Origin: Candidatus Heimdallarchaeota archaeon
GTDB taxonomy: Archaea; Asgardarchaeota; Heimdallarchaeia; Heimdallarchaeales; Heimdallarchaeaceae
Length of the DNA stretch: 64,000 bases
NCBI GenBank assembly: GCA_030603365.1
Contig: JAUVXV010000002.1
Span: 248,001 to 312,000 of the forward strand
Direction: 5' to 3'
The position numbers were made by a program, and so were the translations under genes. The notes beneath the pieces are model-generated. The model ran no database searches. It was not told where the DNA came from and saw nothing but the letters and a program-made list of their open reading frames with translations. The first letter of the stretch is position 1. Every line of letters starts with the position of its first letter. Shown piece by piece: positions 18,705 to 26,625 of the stretch.

Positions 18705-19517
18705 TCTTATTGACAATACTACTAAACATGAAATTAACATGCTAATAATACCTATCACCCAATCATACGATACTCTAACAGACCAGTTATCTGATTCTAG
18801 TACAATATGCGCAGATGAGTTTCCAAGAGTAGATTCTGTTTTTATCAGGGTTTCCATTTTTGATAGAACACCCCATTCAATGTTGTAAGCAACTTCCATT
18901 GATAATTCTTGAGAAAAATCAGTAATATTATTTTCATATTTGATATAATATTTCATATAGAATTTTGTTCTATCTATTGAAACTTCAAAAAGATAGGTAT
19001 CATTACTGAGATTCCAATTTTCATATCCTTCGTACAAATGTTCCTGTATGATTCGATGAGCTTTATCTGCTGTAAAATGAGTTGGTAAAATATATATGAA
19101 AATTATTTCAGGACCAGATTGAGGACTAAATCCTCGTGACACAAATAATTCAGTTGCATCTTCTCCAATTGATTCATCATTGATAAAGAACTCAGCCCAA
19201 GTATCAGATGTATCAAAGATTCCGGATAGACCTGTTGAGTTTAATTCGTCAGGATCTTTTGAAAGTACAATTTTGAAAACATCTCCATTACTTAAAAATT
19301 CATCATACTTTATTGACCAGCCATATTGATCTATATCTTCCTCTGGTTCAACATCTAGAACATTCAGTGTCCAGCTTAATTCAGTTCCTGCTGTTAATTT
19401 GTCTGAATAAAAGACCGATTGATCACTATATACTATCATGCAAGACAAGGAAGTAGTAGAAGAAAGAAGAAAGAACACAAATACAGAAAGAGAAAAGAGT
19501 ATTTTTCTACGTTTCAT
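18687..19517 (-). CDS. secreted protein with C-terminal membrane anchor
   Basis: 276 residues with a signal peptide (MKRRKILFSLSVFVFFLLSST), a beta-rich ectodomain of about 220 residues with several N-glycosylation-type sites, and a C-terminal helix (VIGIISMLISCLVVLSI) followed by RKRRRE. Short similarities (GTELSWTL / GSIFEWTI, and FINDESIGEDATELFVSRG / SINGEDVEGDTWELFLRG) suggest it belongs to the same family as 25598-26497. No catalytic motif is seen and the function is unknown. Confidence 0.8.
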   Translation of the reverse strand: MKRRKILFSLSVFVFFLLSSTTSLSCMIVYSDQSVFYSDKLTAGTELSWTLNVLDVEPEEDIDQYGWSIKYDEFLSNGDVFKIVLSKDPDELNSTGLSGIFDTSDTWAEFFINDESIGEDATELFVSRGFSPQSGPEIIFIYILPTHFTADKAHRIIQEHLYEGYENWNLSNDTYLFEVSIDRTKFYMKYYIKYENNITDFSQELSMEVAYNIEWGVLSKMETLIKTESTLGNSSAHIVLESDNWSVRVSYDWVIGIISMLISCLVVLSIRKRRRE

Positions 19518-19664
19518 TGATTTACCTCTATAAAGTTGTACTTTCTAACTTAAAATAGTACTATCTGTGAACTACTATTTAAGTTATTAGTGATTTAGAA
19601 ATAATCTTTACGAGAAATTGGTAATACTGATATTAGAAATCAGCTTAAAGAGGGAAAGAAACAT

Positions 19665-19708
19665 GCGTTCCATTTGTAGGGGGGTACTCCATCATCCTCC
19701 CTCAACGC
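19665..19708 (+). other. GC-rich stem-loop upstream of the dihydrouridine synthase
   Basis: In otherwise AT-rich DNA, GCGTT (19665-19669) pairs with AACGC (19704-19708), and AGGGGGG (19678-19684) with CCTCCCT (19696-19702, one G-T pair). The inner loop has 11 bases; the internal loop has 8 bases on one side and 1 on the other. It ends 24 bases before the ATG at 19733, so it could be a leader structure or part of a small RNA. No tRNA signature is present. Confidence 0.4.
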
Positions 19709-19732
19709 TTCCGAAAAAGATCCAGACAAAAA

Positions 19733-20548
19733 ATGTTTAAAGACACAAAGAAACAATATTCTAACATGGAGTATATGCTTGCACCAATGGAAAAAATAAC
19801 CGATTCCAGTTTTAGGCATATCTGCCATAAATATGGTGCAGATCTTACTTTTACAGAACAAATTAGATTTGAAACTTTGGTCAAGAAAACTAAATCTGCC
19901 TTAGAGAGAATTAAACTTCATGATAATACGCCTACAATGATCCAGATAATGGGGAAGGACGAGGAAAAACTAGATTTGTTCATGAAAGATTTTACTCCTG
20001 AAGGAGGTTTTCAAGGTTTTAATCTGAATCTTGGTTGCCCTTCTCAAACATATGTTAGACAAGGTATTGGAAGTGCAATGATTAAAAGACCAACTAAAGT
20101 CAAGAGAATGGTTGATATGATCAAGAATCATGGTTATGACATCAATATTAAGTTGCGTCTTGGAGTAAATTTAACAGAGAAGAGAGAAAAAGTATATCTT
20201 AAATTAATTGAAAAAGTTGATGCAAATTTCTTTGTGGTACATGCTAGATATAGATCCGAGTCCTATGAAATAAAAGCAGATTGGAGTGTCTTCTCTGAAT
20301 GTGTTAATACAGGAAAAGCCATTGTTGCTAATGGCGATATTCAAACTAAGGAAGATGTAGAGAAAATGAAAGAAATCGGTTGTATCGGAGTTATGATTGG
20401 AAGAGCTGCAATGTATAATCCTTTGATATTTGGCCAATTAAAAAACATGAAATTACCTCCTTTAGAAACCGTAAAACAGGAATATATTGAATTGTGTAAG
20501 AATCAAGAGTCCAATTATTCTGAAAATGTACTAAAATTACTATATTGA
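19733..20548 (+). CDS. tRNA-dihydrouridine synthase
   Basis: 271 residues with the Dus signatures: APMEKITDSSFR at the start of the TIM barrel, LNLGCPS with the catalytic cysteine near residue 101, VHAR near 165, ANGDI near 201 and GVMIGRAAMYNP at the FMN phosphate site. The enzyme reduces uridines of tRNA to dihydrouridine using FMN and NAD(P)H. It is shorter than many bacterial homologues (310-340) because the C-terminal tRNA-binding helices are reduced. The second Met (MEYMLAPM) is an alternative start. A GC-rich stem-loop precedes it. Confidence 0.9.
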   Translation: MFKDTKKQYSNMEYMLAPMEKITDSSFRHICHKYGADLTFTEQIRFETLVKKTKSALERIKLHDNTPTMIQIMGKDEEKLDLFMKDFTPEGGFQGFNLNLGCPSQTYVRQGIGSAMIKRPTKVKRMVDMIKNHGYDINIKLRLGVNLTEKREKVYLKLIEKVDANFFVVHARYRSESYEIKADWSVFSECVNTGKAIVANGDIQTKEDVEKMKEIGCIGVMIGRAAMYNPLIFGQLKNMKLPPLETVKQEYIELCKNQESNYSENVLKLLY

Positions 20549-20663
20549 TACTGTAAAACAAGATTGAAAAAAACATCAATCTATATTATTTACTAACGAC
20601 CCTAATCAACTAGTTGTTAGATATTGCAGCAGTCAGATTTGCTTTTTGAAGCAATCACTTCTT

Positions 20664-21635
20664 CTATAAATTATGTTTGAACCAATCTATTGTCTCTTTG
20701 ATAGCAACATTATGAGCTGTATGTTCTGTTGTATTAAAGGTTGAAGTGTATTTTGTTCCATCAATTATAAATGGATATTTCCATTCATATGTCAACTCTT
20801 TAAGTTCCTTCACAATAGGAATGAACATTGATAGAATCTTAATTGTGTTTTCACTTAATACTTTCATATTGGGTTCTTGATTCAACTCTTGAAAAATCAT
20901 AGATATGAATTCTCGACCTGTAACTGGTTCAGCTCCTTCAACATGAAATATTTGTCCGTAAGAATTAGGATTTTCTGAAGCTGTTACCATTCCTTTAGCT
21001 GCATCTCGTATATATATCATTGAATGTTTCTTATCTAAATCTACTAACCATGAAGATGCTTTGCCCTTAGCTGGATTTTCTAGTAGCGGTTTAGTAAATC
21101 CATTAACAACATTAGGCCCATAGAAATCTCCAAAGCGTACGATGACTGCGTTGATTTCACCTTCAGAATGAGCATCTAGTATTTGTTTTGCTAAACGTAT
21201 GCGAAGCTTTCCCTTCTTACCTTCAGCTTCAAGTGGATGTTCTTCAGATATCTTATCCCCTTGCATTTTTCCATACATGTATAGATTATCTGCATAGACT
21301 AGATTAGCTCCAACTTCTTTAACAGCTGATAGAATGTTATCATTAATAATTGGGAAATCTTTTAGCCATTTTGTATAACTAACATTAGCACAATGATAAA
21401 CTACATCTGACCCTTGAACTGCTTCTATAGTTTCTTTCTGATCCATTAAATCAGCTTGTCTGATTTCAACATTGATGTCTTGAAACAATTTCTTTGCTTT
21501 CTGAATGTTTCTTGTTACAGCAATTACTGATCTTTCTCTCTTCGCAAGTTCAAAAACAACTGCTGAACCAAGCCCTCCTGTAGATCCCAATACAACAGCT
21601 TTTCCTTCATTTTTCTTTTGGTTTTTATTACTCAT
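20664..21635 (-). CDS. NAD(P)-dependent SDR/epimerase-type protein under TetR control
   Basis: 323 residues. VVLGSTGGLGSAV is a Rossmann glycine loop, followed by ADLMDQ and DVVYHCAN; YMYG takes the place of the usual YGxS strand, and the catalytic YxxxK is not obvious (LRIRLAKQ at that position), so it may be an atypical member. HSMIYIRDAAKGM is typical of extended SDRs. The ATG is preceded by GGTGTA with a four-base gap. It is divergent from a TetR regulator, and matching operators flank a shared palindromic TATA sequence, so it is probably the regulated target. The substrate is unknown. Confidence 0.8.
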   Translation of the reverse strand: MSNKNQKKNEGKAVVLGSTGGLGSAVVFELAKRERSVIAVTRNIQKAKKLFQDINVEIRQADLMDQKETIEAVQGSDVVYHCANVSYTKWLKDFPIINDNILSAVKEVGANLVYADNLYMYGKMQGDKISEEHPLEAEGKKGKLRIRLAKQILDAHSEGEINAVIVRFGDFYGPNVVNGFTKPLLENPAKGKASSWLVDLDKKHSMIYIRDAAKGMVTASENPNSYGQIFHVEGAEPVTGREFISMIFQELNQEPNMKVLSENTIKILSMFIPIVKELKELTYEWKYPFIIDGTKYTSTFNTTEHTAHNVAIKETIDWFKHNL

Positions 21636-21648
21636 TTCTTACACCTTT

Positions 21649-21665
21649 ACCGAACGATGTTCGGT
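21649..21665. promoter_or_regulatory. TetR-type operator 1
   Basis: ACCGAAC-GAT-GTTCGGT is a perfect inverted repeat with seven-base arms. It lies 14 bases before the SDR start codon, where the transcript start of that gene is expected. Confidence 0.75.
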
Positions 21666-21683
21666 TATTTTTTCTCCACAATA

Positions 21684-21693
21684 TATTTAAATA
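21684..21693. promoter_or_regulatory. palindromic TATA box shared by the divergent SDR and tetR genes
   Basis: TATTTAAATA is its own reverse complement and sits midway between the two operators, so it could direct transcription in both directions, with start sites about 25 bases away, inside or beside each operator. Confidence 0.55.
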
Positions 21694-21699
21694 CTTCTA

Positions 21700-21716
21700 A
21701 ACGAACTAAGTTCGGT
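21700..21716. promoter_or_regulatory. TetR-type operator 2
   Basis: AACGAAC-TAA-GTTCGGT matches operator 1 with one arm mismatch. It overlaps the expected start of the tetR transcript, consistent with autorepression. Confidence 0.7.
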
Positions 21717-21754
21717 TAAGCAAGATTTATATTGGAGTTTAATAACAATCAATT

Positions 21755-22396
21755 ATGAGTAAGAATAAGAGGACTAGAGCGAGATCAGTAGAGGCAAAGG
21801 AAAAGCAATTGCAACGCATAATTAAAGCAGGTCGGGAACTTTTTCTGAAACATGGTCCTGAAGGTGTGAGTATGCGCAAATTAGCACAGAAGCTGAACAT
21901 GGGTCAAGCAAGTCTCTATACTTACATTTCTAGTAAAAGGGAATTATGGTTTGCTATTCTAAGAAATGATTTTGGTAAATTTGAACTCGGAATGGCAAAA
22001 ATCATGCAAGACCATAAAGGAAATTACAAAGAACTTCTAGAAAAGATTGCTCAGTTTTATCTTGAATTTGCACGGGAAGATGAGAAACGTTACAAAATGA
22101 TGTTTCAAACTCAAGCTCCTCAAGCAGAAAGAACAGGATTACTCGAACAACAATATGATTCAAAGTCTATTTATTATTTAAACGAAATCGTCCAAAAAGC
22201 GGTAGATGTAGGAGAAATAAAAGAGAAAGATGTAGGTAAATTGTCTTTTTTCATTTGGGGGATTGTTCATGGAACCGTGAGTGTTGTTCAAACTGAATTT
22301 TTTGGAGATCAAGAACAAATTCCAGAATATGGCAATATAGAAGATTATCATCAGTTTGCATTGAAATATATTAGAAAAATGCTAATAGAAATGTAA
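21755..22396 (+). CDS. TetR family transcriptional regulator
   Basis: 213 residues. The N-terminal helix-turn-helix is clear (IIKAGRELFLKHGPEGVSMR, then MGQASLYTYISSKRELW, about residues 24-70), followed by the helical ligand-binding and dimer domain. Members repress divergent genes and release DNA on binding a small hydrophobic ligand. Two copies of the same 17-base palindrome in the shared promoter support control of itself and of the SDR at 20664. Confidence 0.9.
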   Translation: MSKNKRTRARSVEAKEKQLQRIIKAGRELFLKHGPEGVSMRKLAQKLNMGQASLYTYISSKRELWFAILRNDFGKFELGMAKIMQDHKGNYKELLEKIAQFYLEFAREDEKRYKMMFQTQAPQAERTGLLEQQYDSKSIYYLNEIVQKAVDVGEIKEKDVGKLSFFIWGIVHGTVSVVQTEFFGDQEQIPEYGNIEDYHQFALKYIRKMLIEM

Positions 22397-22406
22397 TAGA
22401 AAAAGA

Positions 22407-22431
22407 AAAAGAGTTATTTTTTGCCTCTTTT
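22407..22431. terminator. AT-rich hairpin between convergent genes
   Basis: AAAAGAG pairs with CTCTTTT over an 11-base loop containing a T run. It lies at the ends of tetR and the propeller gene. Confidence 0.4.
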
Positions 22432-24192
22432 AGTTTTAGCTGCAGATTGAATTTTACTACTAAGTATAGTATATGTTAGTAATGAAAATATCAATTGTAA
22501 ACCTAGAACCATTCCAGCAAAGATTAATAATTCACCAATTTCAAGTGATGCAAATATCCCAGAAGTGTCTTCTGTTACTTCAACAAACTCAACATTTGAG
22601 ACAAGGCTTTCTCCGTATTCATTTGTTGCTACTACTGCGTAATAATAGTATCCAGCAACAGTAACAGTGTCAGTATAAGATGTAGTAGTAGAAGTATCAA
22701 TAGCAGTTAATCCAGAAGTTGAGGAAAATTGAGAAGTTTCTCTATATATTTCATAATTTGTAGCATCTTGTACTAATAACCAGCTCAAGGAAATATCCCC
22801 AACAGAGATAGGATTTGGGTTTATTTCAGATAAGAATGGTTGCATAGGAGCTCCTACAAATTTCTTGTAGAAAAGATCTGTGTCTATACCTGAACCTAAC
22901 AAGTGATCAGTTGTATCTAACCAAATAACATGCAGATGGCCTAAAGAATCTATATCTATTTTTGGTCGAGCACCATAACTATCATGATCATAGGTTAAAA
23001 CAGTGTACGGTGACCAAGTATTCGTATCTAAATCAAGATACTTGAAGAAAACGTTATTAGAATCACCCACACCACCAATACTCATGCATTCTCTCCAGAC
23101 GACATATACATACCCTTCATCTACAACTAAATCACTGTTAAAGGAAGTTTCTGGGCTTTCAGGAGATAAAACTTCAGTCATACTCCAAGTATTTGAGCTT
23201 ATACTACAGCTCTTGTAAAAAATGTCTTGATCAACACCTGCTCCATTATAGTTTGTTATATCGTACCAAACAACATGATATAATCCCCCTACCTCATTTG
23301 ATATAGTTGGTGTGTAAGAATCAGATGTAGATTCTGAACTTACTACGCTTACCGGATACCAAGTTATAAAGCCATTTTTCAATTTTCTGAAGAAAATATC
23401 TTGGTCAATACCTGCCCCAGCATAGTCTGTATCATCTTCCCAAACAAAGAGTATAGACCCTTGGTCACCTAGAGCAATAACTGCTTCTGTAGATTGGGCT
23501 GTGCTAGAATCTGATACAACTTGTGAGGTAGACCAAACGTCACTTAAGGATCTATATTTGTAGAAGATGTCACTATCTCCACCACAACTTAGATAATCTG
23601 TCAAATCTTCCCATGAAACATGGACTACACCATTAGAATCAACAACTATCCACGGGATATATGAATTAGCACTGCTTTCAGTCGAAACAAGTTCTACTGC
23701 TCCCCATCCCGAAGAAGTTCTTTGTTTATAGAAAATGTCAGCATCAGCACCTGATCCAAGGATGTTGGTTGTATCATACCAAACTACATGGGCAGTATTT
23801 TCATGATCAACGGCAATACACGGACGCTGAGAATGAGCAGTGCTTTCTGTAGAAACAAGCTCCATCTCCCCCCAGGTTTTAGTAGAGTAATCATACTTCT
23901 TATAGAAAACGTCTATATCAGTTCCAGCTAATAGGATATCTTCTGAACTATATGTGATTGTATGGATATTGTTATCTTTATCTATTGCTAGATTTGAAAT
24001 ATAATTATGTGTATCAAATTCAGCAGAAAGTAGTTCTAATGGTTCCCACCACCAAGAAGATAAATTATTTAGACGAATGTCATCATCTATACTAACCTTA
24101 TCAGATAAGGAATTAACATTCATTGAGGTTGGTAAGAATCCGACTAAGAGAACTAGAAAATTTATTGTAAATAGAATTTTTATTCTTTTCAT
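22414..24192 (-). CDS. secreted seven-bladed propeller plus FN3 domain, membrane-anchored
   Basis: 592 residues: signal peptide (IKILFTINFLVLLVGFLPTS), seven propeller repeats between about 50 and 435 (each ending like WYDTTNILGSGADADIFYK), one fibronectin type III domain (about 440-535; ISLSWLLVQDATNYEIYRET and YYYAVVATNEYGES), and a C-terminal helix followed by KTKRGKK. It is the larger paralogue of 13049-14479, which lacks FN3. Both C-termini share an (L/I)GE(L/I)(L/I)I segment before the helix. Likely a surface adhesin or binding protein; no hydrolase residues are apparent. Confidence 0.85.
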   Translation of the reverse strand: MKRIKILFTINFLVLLVGFLPTSMNVNSLSDKVSIDDDIRLNNLSSWWWEPLELLSAEFDTHNYISNLAIDKDNNIHTITYSSEDILLAGTDIDVFYKKYDYSTKTWGEMELVSTESTAHSQRPCIAVDHENTAHVVWYDTTNILGSGADADIFYKQRTSSGWGAVELVSTESSANSYIPWIVVDSNGVVHVSWEDLTDYLSCGGDSDIFYKYRSLSDVWSTSQVVSDSSTAQSTEAVIALGDQGSILFVWEDDTDYAGAGIDQDIFFRKLKNGFITWYPVSVVSSESTSDSYTPTISNEVGGLYHVVWYDITNYNGAGVDQDIFYKSCSISSNTWSMTEVLSPESPETSFNSDLVVDEGYVYVVWRECMSIGGVGDSNNVFFKYLDLDTNTWSPYTVLTYDHDSYGARPKIDIDSLGHLHVIWLDTTDHLLGSGIDTDLFYKKFVGAPMQPFLSEINPNPISVGDISLSWLLVQDATNYEIYRETSQFSSTSGLTAIDTSTTTSYTDTVTVAGYYYYAVVATNEYGESLVSNVEFVEVTEDTSGIFASLEIGELLIFAGMVLGLQLIFSLLTYTILSSKIQSAAKTKRGKK

Positions 24193-24293
24193 TATAGTAC
24201 AACCAATTCTTGCAGTATAAAGAATATTCTAAAAACTTATTGCACAAGTAAAGCAAAGTAATGCTTAATCTATGGGTTTTGAAAACATTTAAT

Positions 24294-24311
24294 TATAAGT
24301 AATCACTTATA
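24294..24311. promoter_or_regulatory. ArsR operator at its own promoter
   Basis: TATAAGT-AATC-ACTTATA is a perfect inverted repeat with a further ACTTA half-site two bases on. It ends six bases before the arsR ATG, over the transcript start region. Confidence 0.7.
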
Positions 24312-24317
24312 CACTTA

Positions 24318-24689
24318 ATGTCAGCAAGAAGGGATATTATTGAACTTTCAGAGGTTTTTAAAGCATTATCAGATCCAACTAGGTTAAGATTGATAAGATT
24401 ACTTGCTTCGAATATGGAAGAAAAACTATGTGTAGTAGATTTAGCAGCTAAATTAAGTATATCACAACCAGCTACCTCTCAACACTTGAAAATTCTGAAA
24501 AACGTTAATATCCTTTACTCTAAAAAGGAAAGACCAAGAATATACTATTATTTGAATTTAGGAGAATTTCATAGACAGAAGAAACTTGTTGATAGAATGT
24601 TTGATTTCGCATTCACAAAGTGTACCCAAGGAGGACAATGTGAAGACTGTCAATCTAGAGAAGACTGTGAAGAATTCTCAGCAAAATAA
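24318..24689 (+). CDS. ArsR family regulator with Cys-rich C-terminus
   Basis: 123 residues. The winged helix is typical (FKALSDPTRLRLIRLL, then LSISQPATSQHLKILKNV). KLCVVDLA matches the ArsR/SmtB metal-site helix with one of its two cysteines, and the C-terminus has four clustered Cys (CTQGGQCEDCQSREDC), so metal or redox sensing is likely. The same 18-base palindrome with an extra half-site occurs before this gene and before the membrane protein at 24800, which is therefore its likely target. A leaderless start is likely. Confidence 0.85.
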   Translation: MSARRDIIELSEVFKALSDPTRLRLIRLLASNMEEKLCVVDLAAKLSISQPATSQHLKILKNVNILYSKKERPRIYYYLNLGEFHRQKKLVDRMFDFAFTKCTQGGQCEDCQSREDCEEFSAK

Positions 24690-24750
24690 ATAATCAAAAA
24701 GGAAATACGAAACTTAAAATTACACACAGATGCAGATTAAGAAATATTTA

Positions 24751-24768
24751 TATAAGTATATGCTTATA
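24751..24768. promoter_or_regulatory. ArsR operator before the membrane protein gene
   Basis: TATAAG-TATATG-CTTATA, with an ACTTATA half-site two bases on, mirrors the arsR operator in sequence and spacing. It directly follows an AAATATTTA TATA box. Confidence 0.7.
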
Positions 24769-24799
24769 GACTTATAACTATAATTTAGAAGGTGAAAAA

Positions 24800-25525
24800 A
24801 TGACTAGTATTTTAGAGACAGAAACAAAATCGGATAGAAATTATAAATTAGGTATCATACTATCATGGAGTCTATTAGGATTAGTCTATGTTTTGATAAT
24901 AATTATGACTTTCATGAAGACTCCAGAAGAAATAACAAATACCTTGACAACCATTAGCAGTCAGTTGAAGTATTATTTCCTAGCGGTACACATCGTTATT
25001 TTACTATTACTAGGAACAGGATTTATTTGGAAAAAATTTAGAACTCAATCCTTCTTTACAATATTGATACTTCTTGCAATATCAAGTACAGTCGTTTCGA
25101 GCATCTATGTAGTTATACCAAACATCATTTTCTTTGGAACTATTTCAGTCATAATCTTAATATCATATCTTACAAAGAAACTAGAATTTGATTTCAAGAA
25201 CGTCAATATAATGGATTGGATCATGTCATGTCTTGGATTACTCTTTGGTTTCTGGTATCTACATTGGGTTGAAGATCCAATAGCTTTGAATGCTCTTCTC
25301 TATTCGCCATTAGGTGGTGTGAATTGTCCTACATTAGTTATGTTGTCAGCTTTATTGATACTCTCCAAAAAACCAAAACCTATCATGATGACTACTTTTG
25401 TTGGAGCTTTAACAATCTACTTTGGTTTCTTCGGAATGATAATGCTTGGTGCTTATGTAGACATTGCCTTGATTCTTTGCGGGATGTATCTAGTTGGTAA
25501 AAGTTGGTTTGAAAAAATAAAATAG
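24800..25525 (+). CDS. polytopic membrane protein, putative ArsR target
   Basis: 241 residues with about seven membrane helices. A conserved-looking loop LYSPLGGVNCPTLVM holds one Cys next to a Pro, reminiscent of small uncharacterised membrane families with a 'PCPT' loop; the match is from memory and uncertain. ATG follows GGTGAA by three bases. Its promoter carries the ArsR-type operator shared with the gene at 24318, suggesting metal or redox-induced expression. A transport role is possible but not shown. Confidence 0.75.
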   Translation: MTSILETETKSDRNYKLGIILSWSLLGLVYVLIIIMTFMKTPEEITNTLTTISSQLKYYFLAVHIVILLLLGTGFIWKKFRTQSFFTILILLAISSTVVSSIYVVIPNIIFFGTISVIILISYLTKKLEFDFKNVNIMDWIMSCLGLLFGFWYLHWVEDPIALNALLYSPLGGVNCPTLVMLSALLILSKKPKPIMMTTFVGALTIYFGFFGMIMLGAYVDIALILCGMYLVGKSWFEKIK

Positions 25526-25597
25526 GAGATAATTTCTCCAAACTTTTTTCTACAGAAGTGTTAAATATTATAGAAAGAGAGCTATTCTTTGATTTAT

Positions 25598-26497
25598 ATG
25601 ATATCAACTAAAAAAACAGTAGAATACTTAACCTTGGCTTTAACTATTTTCTGTTTACTCGGATTTAATTTCCAAACTTCTGCAATAGAGATGATTAATG
25701 TTGATCCCGAGGAGTACTATATTTTCAATGATGTCTTTGTAAATGGTTCTATATTCGAATGGACAATAAGAAATGTACAATTTAATAGTGAAATAGACGA
25801 AATCACATTTAGTAATAATGACATTCTAACAGTAGAGTTAGCAATCGATATAGACAAAGATTCTTGCGAGTTTTTAACAACTGCTAGTCCTTTGGTATTT
25901 TTCCCTCAAACGCTATACTATGCGGATATGTCTATCAATGGAGAGGATGTTGAGGGAGATACGTGGGAACTATTTCTCAGAGGATATGACAGCTTTTGTT
26001 GTGGTCTTACTTCTTACCAATTTGTTTTTGATTTATCGAACCCAATTTCTATCAGTTTACCTGAACCTTGGTTCTTTTATCCTCTAGAATTTGTCAATGG
26101 TTCAACAACAATTTCTTACTTCGACCTGTTTTACGATTATATGTCTCAGAAAGCAGATCAAATGAGTAAGGCAACAGTTACCAAGAGTGAGGATGAAAAA
26201 TTCTTAGATATAGAATTCTCACAAAGTACAGAAAATCCAGATTATAAGAGGACATCTAAACAAATACTATCCTTAAACATGGAAATAGGAATCGTGGGTT
26301 TCTATAGTGTAGATTATAATTATACTGATAAACTGAACAATACAAAATCTGAAAGCTTTACTTACGAACTCTTTTCTGAGAAATATGGATCAGCTGTATA
26401 TAAAACCGGTTTAGACCCACTAAGTTTCATTCTCATAACAGCCACAAGCATATTTTGTATAACCTATTTATTGAAAAGAAGGAAGAACAATAATTAG
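25598..26497 (+). CDS. secreted protein with C-terminal membrane anchor
   Basis: 299 residues with a signal peptide (ISTKKTVEYLTLALTIFCLLG), a beta-rich ectodomain and a C-terminal helix ending LLKRRKNNN. An upstream in-frame TTG at 25589 is possible, but the ATG gives the cleaner signal peptide. Short similarities to 18687-19517 (SWTL/EWTI and ELF near DW segments, and the strand before the anchor) suggest one family. A Cys pair (FCCG) is in the middle of the domain. Function is unknown. Confidence 0.8.
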   Translation: MISTKKTVEYLTLALTIFCLLGFNFQTSAIEMINVDPEEYYIFNDVFVNGSIFEWTIRNVQFNSEIDEITFSNNDILTVELAIDIDKDSCEFLTTASPLVFFPQTLYYADMSINGEDVEGDTWELFLRGYDSFCCGLTSYQFVFDLSNPISISLPEPWFFYPLEFVNGSTTISYFDLFYDYMSQKADQMSKATVTKSEDEKFLDIEFSQSTENPDYKRTSKQILSLNMEIGIVGFYSVDYNYTDKLNNTKSESFTYELFSEKYGSAVYKTGLDPLSFILITATSIFCITYLLKRRKNNN

Positions 26498-26625
26498 ACT
26501 TCCTCTTTTTCTTTATTTTTTACTTCTCAAGTAGGTATATCCACTAATTTGAAATAAAGGTTCTACTCAAAAACAAAACCTTGATCTTGAACAAATTAAA
26601 GTATGGAAATTATTGTTCAAGATTG

